64,000 nucleotides of DNA. Source: WHSO01 sp963732875. Lineage in GTDB: Bacteria; Pseudomonadota; Alphaproteobacteria; SMXQ01. Below the pieces are notes generated by a model, which was given only the letters and a program-made list of their open reading frames with translations, ran no database searches and was not told the origin of the DNA. Position 1 is the first letter of the stretch. Each line of letters begins with the position of its first letter. The position numbers and the translations under genes were made by a program. Where the stretch lies: positions 496,001-560,000 of the forward strand of contig CAVTBD010000003.1 in NCBI GenBank assembly GCA_963732875.1, read 5' to 3'. Shown here piece by piece: positions 13,561-23,513 of this stretch.

Positions 13561-14316
13561 ATGGCCGACAAGTCTGCCATCGAGTGGACCGACGCGACGT
13601 GGAATCCGGTGACGGGCTGCACGAAAATTAGCGCGGGCTGTGACCACTGCTATGCCGAACGCTTCGCGGAGCGTTTTCGCGACGTGAAGGGCCACCCTTT
13701 TGAAAATGGATTCGATCTCACGCTGAGGCCGGAACGGTTGGAATACCCGCTCAAGTGGCGCCAGCCGCGTATGATCTTTGTCAACTCCATGAGCGACCTG
13801 TTTCACAAGGAGGTGCCGACGGATTTCGTCGAGCGCGTTTTTGTGACGATGGAGAAGGCCAACTGGCACACCTATCAGGTGCTGACCAAGCGTAGTCCGC
13901 GCATGCGGAATTTCGTCAATGCACGATATCGCGGTGGGCGTGCGCCTGCGCATATCTGGCTCGGCACGTCGCTGGAGGACGGTACGCAGCTATCACGCTT
14001 GCGTCATGTTCAGGCGATGAATGCTTCTGTCCGCTTTCTATCGATCGAACCCATGTTGGGGCCGGTGGGCAAACTCGACCTTCAGGGCATCGATTGGGTC
14101 ATTGTCGGTGGGGAGAGCGGTCCCGGATTTCGCCCAATCGAGGCGGACTGGATTCGCGAAGTGCGCGATCAGTGCGTTGAAGCCGGTGTTGCCTTCTTCT
14201 TCAAACAGTGGGGTGGGATTCGGCCGAAGTCCGGAGGACGGGAGTTTGATGGACGGACGTGGAACGAATATCCAAGCCCGCAATCTCCAACACCATTTCC
14301 AGCCGCTGCGGAATGA
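13561..14316 (+). CDS. Phage Gp37/Gp68-family three-Cys-motif protein (DUF5131)
   Basis: A 251-residue protein of the Gp37/Gp68 (DUF5131) family, found in phages, plasmids and genomic islands. The N-terminal signature IEWTDATWNPVTGC leads into Cys20-x6-Cys27-x2-Cys30 followed by YAERFAERF, the three-Cys motif. The spacing resembles variant radical-SAM cluster motifs, so an iron-sulfur radical enzyme is plausible but unproven. Later segments MIFVNSMSDLFH, YQVLTKRS, WLGTSLED and WVIVGGESGPGFRP are family hallmarks. ATG 13561 is chosen because AAGGGAAGG precedes it. The stop overlaps the next start as ATGA, so it is coupled to tcmP. Base composition is lower in G+C than metH, consistent with horizontal transfer. 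Confidence 0.85.
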   Translation: MADKSAIEWTDATWNPVTGCTKISAGCDHCYAERFAERFRDVKGHPFENGFDLTLRPERLEYPLKWRQPRMIFVNSMSDLFHKEVPTDFVERVFVTMEKANWHTYQVLTKRSPRMRNFVNARYRGGRAPAHIWLGTSLEDGTQLSRLRHVQAMNASVRFLSIEPMLGPVGKLDLQGIDWVIVGGESGPGFRPIEADWIREVRDQCVEAGVAFFFKQWGGIRPKSGGREFDGRTWNEYPSPQSPTPFPAAAE

Positions 14317-15224
14317 CGAGTTATAACCGCGATGGCAAAGTAGGTCCGTGGGCACGGGAAAAGCAGGAATGTTTGCGGCGGTACCTCAATGCTTACACAA
14401 CCATCATGCGGAAGCAGGATTGGTGCCGCGGATACTTTTATTTTGATGCTTTTGCCGGTGCCGGTAAGGCTGAGCTACGGCGCCAGCAAGGCGATAACTC
14501 TTCGACACAACTCCCACTCCAAATCAGTGCGTTCTATACGAATGACTCTGACGAGGTTTCGTATGTGAGTGGGTCTCCGTTTGTCGCTTTAGACATTCAA
14601 TACCCATTCACACGATATTTCTTCGTTGAGAAGAACCCCGAGCGAGCGCAGGAGTTGCGTGGCATCCAGCAAGATTATGCTAGTCGGCGAGATATCAGGG
14701 TGCAGGAGGAAGATGCGGTCTTTGCTATTGCACATTTTTTGGATGATCCCGAAATCGATTGGGAGAAATGCAGAGCGGTCATGTTTCTTGACCCCTTCGG
14801 CATGCAAGTGCCTTGGGAGGTCATTTCTCGAATAGCAAAGAATGGCGGCATAGAGATTATTCTGAATCTGCCAATAGGGATGGCCATTCAAAGGTTGCTT
14901 CCGAGGTCTGGTGATATAAAGCCCGCGCAACGGGAAACGCTTGATAGGTATTTCGGCACTAAAGATTGGGAGGAGGTCATTTACGAAAAGTCTGAGGATA
15001 TGTTCGGTGGTAGGGATATCGCCAAAACCAGAGATGCCGGCAGAAGGCTGGCAGAATGGTATAGAGGGAGGCTACGCACTATTTTCGGCTTTGCGCCTCC
15101 GCCGCGCCTAATTTGCAATACACAAGGTTCTCACCTGTATTATCTGTTTTTTGCGGGGCCAAATGAGACGGGGGCTAAGATTGCCGCCCACATTTTGAAG
15201 CAAGGCCGATCATTGAGCCGCTGA
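14313..15224 (+). CDS. tcmP: Three-Cys-motif partner protein TcmP (methyltransferase-like)
   Basis: A 303-residue member of the three-Cys-motif partner family, named for its repeated occurrence next to DUF5131 genes. The sequence reads like a class I SAM methyltransferase: DAFAGAG (45-51) as the glycine-rich SAM loop, FVEKN (104-108) as the acidic end of strand 2, and LDPFG (159-163) in the place of the DPPY/F catalytic motif of base-modifying enzymes such as RlmJ-like proteins. That is my inference; the family has no agreed function. It has a 4-base overlap with the DUF5131 gene. A representative line (14581-14640) has 24 G+C of 60, against 38 of 60 for 13141-13200 in metH, which marks it as foreign. 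No integrase or transposase flanks it. Confidence 0.8.
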   Translation: MTSYNRDGKVGPWAREKQECLRRYLNAYTTIMRKQDWCRGYFYFDAFAGAGKAELRRQQGDNSSTQLPLQISAFYTNDSDEVSYVSGSPFVALDIQYPFTRYFFVEKNPERAQELRGIQQDYASRRDIRVQEEDAVFAIAHFLDDPEIDWEKCRAVMFLDPFGMQVPWEVISRIAKNGGIEIILNLPIGMAIQRLLPRSGDIKPAQRETLDRYFGTKDWEEVIYEKSEDMFGGRDIAKTRDAGRRLAEWYRGRLRTIFGFAPPPRLICNTQGSHLYYLFFAGPNETGAKIAAHILKQGRSLSR

Positions 15225-15352
15225 AGATCGTTGCCTTAGTCACCCTATGCTGCGACTTCCAACGCCCTTGCTTCTCTCCCGCCGATAGCCGACCATAACC
15301 CGTTAGAAGGGCTGCAAGCCCCGGCACCCACGGCATCAGGGAGGCTCCGACG

Positions 15353-16633
15353 ATGACCGTTCACCGCTTTTCCGCTCCCATTGCGTCCGCATTCGCCGTG
15401 CTGGCGGTGCTCGCCGCCGCGCTGCCCGGGACGGCCGCCGCCGATCCCGTCGCCGACTTCTACCAGGGCCGCAACGTCGCCATGATCATCGGCTTCCCGC
15501 CAGGCGGCGGCTACGATGCCTACGCGCGCGCCATCGCCGCGCATATCGGCGACCACATTCCCGGCAAGCCCCACGTGGTGGTGCAGAACATGCCGGGCGC
15601 GTCCAGCCTGCGCGCGGCCAATTTCATCTTCAACTCAGCGCCGCGCGACGGCACGGCGATGGGCGCGTTCAGCGCGGGCACGGTGTTCGCGCCGCTGCTC
15701 GGCAACAAGAAGGCCAAGTTCGTCTCGACCAAATTCACCTGGATCGGCAATTCCGAGAAGTCGGTCGGCACCTGCGCCGTGTGGCATACCTCGAAGATCA
15801 AGAGCCTCAACGACCTCCTGTCGCATCCGGGAATCTTCGGGGCGAGCGGCGTCACCGGCGTGATGAGCGAGTTCCCGCGCGCCATGGACGCGCTGATCGG
15901 CGCCCGCGCCCGGGTGATCCACGGCTATGCCGGCGGCACCGGCGTGCTGCTCGCCATGGAGCGCGGCGAGGTCGACGGCAGCTGCGCCATGGCGCTCTCG
16001 ACCCTGAAATCGGTGCGCTACGACGACTGGAAGTCGGGCCGCCTCGTGGTGCTGGTGCAGCTCGGCCTCGAGCCCGAGCCCGACCTCAAGGGCGTACCCA
16101 GCATCTACGACTACGCGCGCTCCGACGACGACCGCAAGGCGATGGAGGTGATCTTCGGGCGCCAGACGCTGGGCCGTCCCATCGGCGCGCCGCCGGGCCT
16201 GCCGCCCGGCATCACCAAGGCGCTACGCGCGGCATTCGAGGCCACCATGACCGATCCCGCGTTCCTCAAGGACGCCGCGAAGCGCCGGCTCAACATCGCG
16301 CCCATGTCGGGGGCGCAAGTGGACAAGCTGGTGGCGCGGTTCCATTCGTTCTCGCCCGCCGTGATCGCGCGCGCGAGCAAGGCGCTCGAGGTCGGCAAGG
16401 TCGCCAGGGTCAAGCTCAAGGCGCTGGAAGGGACCATCGCCAAGGTGTCGAAGAAGAAGATGACCGTGACCGACGCCAATGGGACGGCGCACACCGTCAA
16501 GATCCACGCCAAGCGCTCGAAGGTGACCATCGCCGGCAAGAAAAAGAAGACCTCGGCGCTCAAGGTCGGCATGAAATGCCACCTCGAATATTTCGGCGAT
16601 AACGACCTCGCGCCCAAGGTGGATTGCAAGTAG
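15353..16633 (+). CDS. TctC/Bug-family periplasmic binding protein with a basic C-terminal extension
   Basis: A 426-residue protein with a signal peptide (AVLAVLAAALPGTAAA) and a Bug/TctC solute-receptor domain (about 30-340: VAMIIGFPPGGGYDAYARAI, then VVQNMPGASSLRAANF). Bug receptors bind carboxylates for tripartite tricarboxylate transporters, but no tctA or tctB is nearby. After the usual end of the domain there are about 80 extra residues, rich in Lys and beta-strand-like (VKLKALEGTIAKVSKKKM, then KVTIAGKKKKTSALKVG), ending in a Cys-containing tail. This extension is not part of the family as I know it and resembles a small OB-like or metal/polyanion-binding module. A GGGAGG ribosome-binding site lies before ATG 15353. 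A paralogue without the extension is at 59990. Confidence 0.82.
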   Translation: MTVHRFSAPIASAFAVLAVLAAALPGTAAADPVADFYQGRNVAMIIGFPPGGGYDAYARAIAAHIGDHIPGKPHVVVQNMPGASSLRAANFIFNSAPRDGTAMGAFSAGTVFAPLLGNKKAKFVSTKFTWIGNSEKSVGTCAVWHTSKIKSLNDLLSHPGIFGASGVTGVMSEFPRAMDALIGARARVIHGYAGGTGVLLAMERGEVDGSCAMALSTLKSVRYDDWKSGRLVVLVQLGLEPEPDLKGVPSIYDYARSDDDRKAMEVIFGRQTLGRPIGAPPGLPPGITKALRAAFEATMTDPAFLKDAAKRRLNIAPMSGAQVDKLVARFHSFSPAVIARASKALEVGKVARVKLKALEGTIAKVSKKKMTVTDANGTAHTVKIHAKRSKVTIAGKKKKTSALKVGMKCHLEYFGDNDLAPKVDCK

Positions 16634-16657
16634 CGGCGGGCGTGTCCCAACGGAAAA

Positions 16658-16687
16658 GGGCGGGGAGTGATCCCCGCCCTTTCTCTT
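16658..16687 (+). terminator. Rho-independent terminator after the extended TctC gene
   Basis: A 9-bp stem, GGGCGGGGA with TCCCCGCCC, around GTGA, followed by TTTCTCTTT. The left flank is AAAA, so it may also stop leftward transcripts. Confidence 0.85.
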
Positions 16688-16700
16688 TGGCCCGAAAATC

Positions 16701-16842
16701 CCCCTCACCCAGCGTCGTGCGCAGCACGCATTCGCGTGACGGGTAGGCTCGGCGTCATGCTCTGCATGCATTCGCATGACGCCTCACCAACCCTTCTCAA
16801 CCCTCTCCCCCCGATCGGGGGGAGAGGGAAGGGTGAGGGGGG
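16701..16842. repeat. Intergenic palindromic repeat, family B, copy 1
   Basis: A 142-base element bounded by CCCCTCACCC and its inverse GGGTGAGGGG. Near its right end is a strong hairpin, CTCTCCCCCC with GGGGGGAGAG. Inside are two related 27-base imperfect palindromes at 16714-16740 and 16754-16780, each ending CGCATTCGCRTGAC-like. A shorter relative is at 24834-24892. Confidence 0.7.
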
Positions 16843-16876
16843 CATTCCATCTAGTTTGGTCCCAACGCGCCTCGCG

Positions 16877-17401
16877 CTATTCGGCGGCGCCCCAGAAGGC
16901 GCCCGGGATCGGGACCACCTCGACCTGGCCGTTCTCCTTGCTCTCGGTCGGCAGCGGATCGCCGTAGATGTTCTCGCGGTCGACATCGGACGTCGACGGC
17001 GCCTTGGCGCCGACGCGCAGCAGGATCAGCGGCGCGTCGCTGGTGGCGTGGAAGCGGTAGTAGCTGCCGGCGGGCAGCATGATGCCCTCGTACTTCGCGC
17101 AATCGACCACCTCGCCGCGCGGGCCGTAGAAGCGCGCGCTGCCGTCGAGCACCAGGTGGAAATGGTCCTCCTGGGTGTGGTTGTGCAGGCCGTTCTCGCC
17201 GCCCGACGCGTAGACCTTGATATGGACGCGCATGTTGTCGGTCGCCGAGACCAGATCGGTCGAGCGCCCCTGCTTGAGGAGCTGGGCGCGCAGCTTGAAC
17301 AGCGACGCCGGCGCACTTGCGGCGATGGCCGCCTCGCGCTTCCTCCGCATCTCCTCGGTTTCGTCTTCGACCTGGCCGCGATCGAGTTCTTCAACGGTCA
17401 T
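16877..17401 (-). CDS. Cupin-domain protein
   Basis: A 174-residue soluble protein with a single cupin barrel (about residues 55-140). The metal-binding motif is GLHNHTQEDHFHLVLDG, with two His, a Glu and a further His, followed by the second motif around LPAGSYYRFHAT. An acidic/basic helical stretch precedes the barrel (EETEEMRRKREAAIAAS). The start MTVEELDRGQ is set by a near-perfect ribosome-binding site (AAGGAGGT) at the right spacing. It lies downstream of thiC on the same strand but is separated from it by a terminator, so it is probably its own unit. The substrate cannot be told from sequence; cupins of this kind include dioxygenases and sugar- or acid-binding proteins. Confidence 0.8.
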   Translation of the reverse strand: MTVEELDRGQVEDETEEMRRKREAAIAASAPASLFKLRAQLLKQGRSTDLVSATDNMRVHIKVYASGGENGLHNHTQEDHFHLVLDGSARFYGPRGEVVDCAKYEGIMLPAGSYYRFHATSDAPLILLRVGAKAPSTSDVDRENIYGDPLPTESKENGQVEVVPIPGAFWGAAE

Positions 17402-17478
17402 GGTGACCTCCTTTGGTTTCCTCCGGCGCGCCCGTTCGGGACGCTTGGCCCTTATCATAGGACGCGGGGCCGGAACGG

Positions 17479-17507
17479 AAAAGGGCGGGGGATGACCCCG
17501 CCCTTTT
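17479..17507 (-). terminator. Rho-independent terminator after thiC
   Basis: An 8-bp stem, GGGCGGGG with CCCCGCCC, flanked by AAAA on the left and TTTT on the right, so it can act in both directions. It sits between the thiC stop (17535) and the cupin start. Confidence 0.8.
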
Positions 17508-17534
17508 CATTGGTTTTGGCCCGGAATTGGCCGG

Positions 17535-19382
<1,848 letters not shown>

Positions 19383-19488
19383 GGAAATGCTCCTCCGTGC
19401 GGGCCCCGCGGTCGTGGCCGGGGGCGTTCTGGTTGCGGTCCGGGAGGTGGTGGCGTGAGCGGCAGGGGCGCGGACGCGCGCCCTATTC

Positions 19489-19601
19489 CTTTCCCTACGC
19501 CGGAACGACCCGGATCAGGTTCGAAGGGTTCCGCCGTTTTCGGCCCCTTTTTGGGGGCGTTCGGGCGGTTCTCAGCCACCGATCACGTCGGGGCACCCCC
19601 A
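19489..19601 (-). ncRNA. TPP (THI) riboswitch upstream of thiC
   Basis: Read on the minus strand, the leader has the conserved TPP aptamer elements in order: GGGGTGCCC near 19600, GGTGGCTGAGA around 19572, ACCCTTCGAACCTGATC near 19526, and GGGT...CCGGCGTAGGGAA ending near 19490. These are the pyrimidine-binding and diphosphate-binding arms of the THI element. The aptamer is followed by about 105 bases of leader before the thiC ATG, long enough for control of ribosome access or termination. A hairpin-rich insertion (GGGGCCGAAAACGGCGG-like) sits in the variable arm. Confidence 0.95.
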
Positions 19602-19851
19602 GGAACGGCCCCATGGTGTGCGAAGGACTCGCAAAGGTCAAGGGAAGCCTTGGCAAACCGGGCGCTCCGCCGGCCCCTGGTCTGGTCCCGGCCGGGCCCC
19701 GGAAACGCGCGCCGGGCGCCGCTTCCGGCCGGGCCGCCGTTTAGCGATTTCTTTACACCTAAGGGCCTATTCATGGTGCGGTGAACATGGGTCCGCAGGG
19801 GCGATGGTCGTCCGTGCGGGCCTTTTGGTGGGAAGTGGGGAAGGGGAACCC

Positions 19852-20925
19852 GTGGATCACGCCGATACCATCGCCCAGTCGCGCGAGCTGGCGCACCTGG
19901 CACTGGAATTCCTCGACAAGCACGAGATCACCACCGATCCGCGCTCGTTCACCCTCGCCTACGTCTACTTCGCCAGCACCCATCCCGCGGTCAAGACCGA
20001 GATCGACCACCTGATCGCCGCGGGCGCGTTCAACCGCCGCTCGTGCGGGCGCCTCTATGAAGAAGTGTTCGGCCTCGACGCCGAGGCCCGCGCCATCCGC
20101 GACGCGTCCGGCGTGATCGAGCACGCATTGGGGCGCGTGCTGGAGGCGATCGGCGAGGCCGGCAAGGACGTCGAGAGCTACGGCAAGGTGCTGCAGGATT
20201 TCTCCGAGGGTGTCGATCCCGCCACCGCCGCGGCCGCCGGCGCCGACCTGCGCCAGGCGATCGAGGCGATCCTGTCCGAGACCCGCAAGATGCAGACCCG
20301 CTCGACCGAGCTCGAGCGCCGCTTCGCCGACACCACCGACGAGATCGTGGAGCTGCGCCGCAACCTGGACGAGATGCGCCTCGCCGCCACCACCGACGCG
20401 CTCACCGGCATCGCCAACCGCAAGCACTTCGATATTCGCCTCAGGGAATACGCCGACGACTGCGCCCGCAACGGCGAACCGCTGTCGCTGCTGATGGGCG
20501 ACGTCGACCACTTCAAGGCGTTCAACGACGACCACGGCCACCAGACCGGCGACATGGTGCTGCGCCTGGTCGCGCGCACGCTTGCGGAGTGTGTGCGCGG
20601 GCGCGACTTCGTGGCGCGCTACGGCGGCGAGGAGTTCGTGGTGCTGCTGCCCAAGACCGGGCTCGAGGGCGCCTTCGCGGTGGCCGAGAACATCCGCAAC
20701 ACCATTGCTTCAAGACGCATCGCCCGCAAGTCCACCGGCGAGCAGCTCGGCATGGTGACGCTCTCCTTCGGCCTCGCCCAGTACAAGGCGGGCGAGACGC
20801 TGGATACCTTCATCGGCCGCGCCGACGAGGGGCTCTATCTCGCCAAGAAGCGCGGCCGCAACCGGGTCGACAGCGCCGAGCCGCTGGCCGCCGAGATGCG
20901 CGGCCGCACCCGCGTCCGGGCGTAG
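19852..20925 (+). CDS. Diguanylate cyclase (GGDEF domain) with I-site
   Basis: A 357-residue protein without membrane segments. Residues 1 to about 170 are a helical N-terminal sensor region (SRELAHLALEFLDKHEITTD at the start), followed by a coiled linker (STELERRFADTTDEIVELRR) and a GGDEF domain. The active-site signature is GGEEF (258-262), competent for c-di-GMP synthesis. An allosteric inhibitory site RGRD (249-252) lies exactly five residues upstream, so the enzyme should be product-inhibited. A GTG start at 19852 after GGGGAAGGGG is preferred; an in-frame ATG at 19804 is an alternative. It is divergent from thiC. The input signal is unknown. Confidence 0.88.
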   Translation: MDHADTIAQSRELAHLALEFLDKHEITTDPRSFTLAYVYFASTHPAVKTEIDHLIAAGAFNRRSCGRLYEEVFGLDAEARAIRDASGVIEHALGRVLEAIGEAGKDVESYGKVLQDFSEGVDPATAAAAGADLRQAIEAILSETRKMQTRSTELERRFADTTDEIVELRRNLDEMRLAATTDALTGIANRKHFDIRLREYADDCARNGEPLSLLMGDVDHFKAFNDDHGHQTGDMVLRLVARTLAECVRGRDFVARYGGEEFVVLLPKTGLEGAFAVAENIRNTIASRRIARKSTGEQLGMVTLSFGLAQYKAGETLDTFIGRADEGLYLAKKRGRNRVDSAEPLAAEMRGRTRVRA

Positions 20926-20992
20926 GCCCGCCCACCGGGGGTCCCTGACGACCCCGGCGCCTTTTCCTCCACTTTTCCCTCCCTCCTTCCTT

Positions 20993-21181
20993 CGTCATTC
21001 CGGACGCGGCTTTCCGCCGGGCCGTCAGGGCCGGTTCGGAAAGCCAGCGATCCGGAATGCAGGGGCGGCACCATGGACCCCCGGGCGCGCCCAACTGGCG
21101 CGCAAATCAAAGAGAGCGGGCCTTCGCCCGCGGGCGCGGGGGTGACGAAAGAAGAAGGGGAAAGCTGCGTCCGGAATGACG
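20993..21181. repeat. Dispersed palindromic repeat, family A, copy 1 (15-base perfect inverted ends)
   Basis: 189 bases bounded by CGTCATTCCGGACGC and its exact inverse GCGTCCGGAATGACG. The inside carries modules shared with other copies: the GGCTTTCCGCCGGGCCGTC segment (also near 27720 and 28250) and the CCCCGGGCGCGCCCAACTGG segment (present inverted near 24705). No reading frame with transposase features is present, so it looks like a non-autonomous or REP-like composite element. Confidence 0.7.
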
Positions 21182-21282
21182 GTTGGGGGGGGGGCTGCCA
21201 TCCCCTTTGCGTCGCGGCGCCGGGTGGCCTTTAATGGCGGGCCAGCCGTAATGGATCAAGTCTTAGTGGAGTTGGCCCGGGG

Positions 21283-21391
21283 AGGGCCGCAAAGCAAAGG
21301 GGCCCGAGCAGGGCCGCAAAGCAAAGGGGCCCGAGCAGGGCCGCAAAGCAAGGGGGCCCGACCAGGGCCGCAACGCAAAGAGGCCCCGTCC
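21283..21391. repeat. Tandem 27-base hairpin repeats upstream of the ClC gene
   Basis: Three near-identical 27-base units (21283-21309, 21310-21336, 21337-21363) and a fourth degenerate one. Each unit pairs GGGCC with GGCCC around GCAAAGCAAAGG, giving a row of small hairpins. The frame upstream of the ClC gene stays open across them and would read GPQSKGARA repeatedly, but the start of the channel is more likely downstream at 21434, which leaves the array non-coding. Confidence 0.75.
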
Positions 21392-21433
21392 GGGCCGGAA
21401 ACCAACAGCCGAGGCCGCGCCGCCCGCCCGCTC

Positions 21434-23332
21434 ATGCCCGACGAGACCCCAGACGAGACTCCACAGCAGGCCCCCGGCCCGGACGGCGGCCCCCCGCGAT
21501 CTGAAGAAGGTCTCGGCGGCCCCCGGCCCGATGACGGCGCCTCGTCCAGCGATGGCCCCAACGCGACATTCCGCGCCGCCCTCGCCGCCGTGGGCCGCTT
21601 CCTCACCCACCGCCAGATGGTGCTGTTCGCCCTCGGCCTCGCCGTCGGCGCCATCGCCGCGGGCGCCGCCATCGGCTTCCGCGAGGGCATCGCGCTGGTC
21701 CAGAGGCTCGCGCTGGGCTTCGGCTCGGAGCGCGTCGTCACCCTGATCCACGGCACGCCGTGGTGGCGCGTGATGCTGGCCCCGGCCGCGGGCGGGCTGG
21801 TGGTCGGGCTCATCATCCGCTACGCCCTGCCCGAGCGCCGCCCCCAGGGCGTCGCCGACGTGATGGAGGCGACCGCGCTCAAGGGCGCGCGCATGGGGCT
21901 CGGCACCGGGCTCGCCGCCGCCGCCGCCTCGATCGTGGCGTTGGGCGCGGGCGCCTCGGTCGGGCGCGAAGGCCCGGTGGTGCATCTCGGCGCCTCGCTG
22001 TCGTCGTGGCTCGCCCAGAAGCTGAATCTCTCGCGCCCGCTCGCCGTCACCCTCCTCGGCTGCGGCGTGGCGTCGGCCATCGCCGCCTCGTTCAACACGC
22101 CGATCGCGGGCGTGTTCTTCGCCCTCGAAGTGGTGGTCGGCCACTACGCGCTGTCGTCGTTCGCGCCGGTGGTGATCGCGTCGGTCACCGGCACCATCGT
22201 GACAAGGCTCTATTACGGCAACTTCCCCGCGTTCCAGATCCCGCCGCGCCAGATCGTCTCGTTCCTGGAATTCCCGGCCTTCGCGCTGCTCGGTGTAGCT
22301 TGTGCCTTCGTCGCCGTCGCCTTCATCCGCGCCACCACGGCGGTCGAGGACGTGGCCAACCGCAGCGCCGTGCCCCAATGGGGCCGCCCCGCGCTCGCCG
22401 GGCTCGTGGTCGGCACGGTCGGCATCTGGTTCCCGGAGATCCTCGGCGTCGGCTACGACACCACCGACGCCGCCATGGCCGAGCGCTTCACGTTCGAGAC
22501 CCTGGTGGTCCTGCTCGCCCTCAAGCTGATGCTGACCGCGCTGTGCCTCGGCTGCGGCTTCGCCGGCGGCGTGTTCTCGCCCGCGCTCGTCATGGGCGCG
22601 CTCACCGGCGGCGCCTTCGGCCACGTCGCCGACGCGGCCTTCCCCCATCTCTCGTCGGGGCCCGGCGCCTACACCATCGTCGGCATGGGCGCGGTCGCGG
22701 GCGCGGTGCTGGGGGCGCCGATCTCGACCATCCTGATCGTGTTCGAGCTGACGTCGAACTTCACGCTCACCATCGCGGTGATGATCGGCGTGGTGGTGGC
22801 CTCGGTGCTGACCCAGCAGGCGACCGGCCATTCGTTCTTCACCAAGGTCCTGGAGCGCCGCGGCATCAGCCTCGCCGGCGGGCGCGAGACCAGCCTGCTG
22901 CGCGCGCGCCACGTGTCGGACGTCATGCGCGCCGACTTCGACGCCGTGCCCGCCGACACGGGGCTCCCCGACGTGCGCGCGCGCCTGGTGGCCGATCCGC
23001 TGGGGGAGCTGTTCGTGGTCGCCGCCGACGGCTCGGGCGCGCTCGCCGGCACCATCACGCTCCACGACCTCGCCGACGCGGCCTTCGACACCTCCCGCGA
23101 CGACGCGCTGACGGCCAAGGACGTCGCGCGCCAGAACCCGCCCCGCCTGATGCCCGACGCCGACCTCGAGACCGCGCGCCGCGCGCTCGAGACCGCGGGC
23201 GAGGACCACATCGCCGTGGTCGCCGACGAGGCGAGCCGCCGGCTGGTGGGGTATCTCCGCACGCGGGACGTGATGGAGGCCTACAACGCCGCCGTCATGC
23301 AGGCGCGCGCGGAGGAGCGGGGGGAGGTGTGA
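21434..23332 (+). CDS. ClC-family chloride channel/transporter with two CBS domains
   Basis: A 632-residue membrane protein. After a Pro/Asp-rich cytosolic N-terminus (about 60 residues), about ten to twelve hydrophobic helices form the ClC core (LFALGLAVGAIAAGAAIGF onward). The anion-pathway motifs GREGPVVHLG (with the gating Glu) and GGVFSPALVMGA are present. The first motif, GSGxP in many homologues, is PQGVADV here, so the usual serine is missing as in some bacterial subgroups. The C-terminal 150 residues hold two CBS domains (HVSDVMRADFDAVP and RRLVGYLRTRDVMEAY). ATG 21434 is chosen by domain content; no clear ribosome-binding site is seen, and an in-frame ATG at 21251 would add the tandem repeats to the protein. 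Transport mode (channel or Cl-/H+ exchange) is not decided by the sequence. Confidence 0.88.
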   Translation: MPDETPDETPQQAPGPDGGPPRSEEGLGGPRPDDGASSSDGPNATFRAALAAVGRFLTHRQMVLFALGLAVGAIAAGAAIGFREGIALVQRLALGFGSERVVTLIHGTPWWRVMLAPAAGGLVVGLIIRYALPERRPQGVADVMEATALKGARMGLGTGLAAAAASIVALGAGASVGREGPVVHLGASLSSWLAQKLNLSRPLAVTLLGCGVASAIAASFNTPIAGVFFALEVVVGHYALSSFAPVVIASVTGTIVTRLYYGNFPAFQIPPRQIVSFLEFPAFALLGVACAFVAVAFIRATTAVEDVANRSAVPQWGRPALAGLVVGTVGIWFPEILGVGYDTTDAAMAERFTFETLVVLLALKLMLTALCLGCGFAGGVFSPALVMGALTGGAFGHVADAAFPHLSSGPGAYTIVGMGAVAGAVLGAPISTILIVFELTSNFTLTIAVMIGVVVASVLTQQATGHSFFTKVLERRGISLAGGRETSLLRARHVSDVMRADFDAVPADTGLPDVRARLVADPLGELFVVAADGSGALAGTITLHDLADAAFDTSRDDALTAKDVARQNPPRLMPDADLETARRALETAGEDHIAVVADEASRRLVGYLRTRDVMEAYNAAVMQARAEERGEV

Positions 23333-23513
23333 GGGGTGGAGCCATCGGGAATCTATAATAAGAGCAAACGCAATTTGGCGGTTTGCGTGAAGGCTATCAA
23401 AATCAATTTATCTATCGTGCTAAAGACGAACAATAATTGAAAGTGGCCTTTTGTCCTGATGCTGGCAGTATTCTTAGATTGTATTCCACGCAATCGACGG
23501 GCGGCTTTCACCC

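Noticed and set aside
14313..15224. TcmP as a restriction-modification methylase
   Set aside because: No restriction subunit or target-recognition domain is present; the methyltransferase reading itself is kept only as inference.
13490..15240. Prophage or integrative element around the three-Cys cassette
   Set aside because: No integrase, tRNA, attachment repeats or other phage genes are seen on either side; only the two cassette genes look foreign.
21283..21391. CRISPR-like array
   Set aside because: Units are contiguous with no spacers, only four copies, and no cas genes are nearby.
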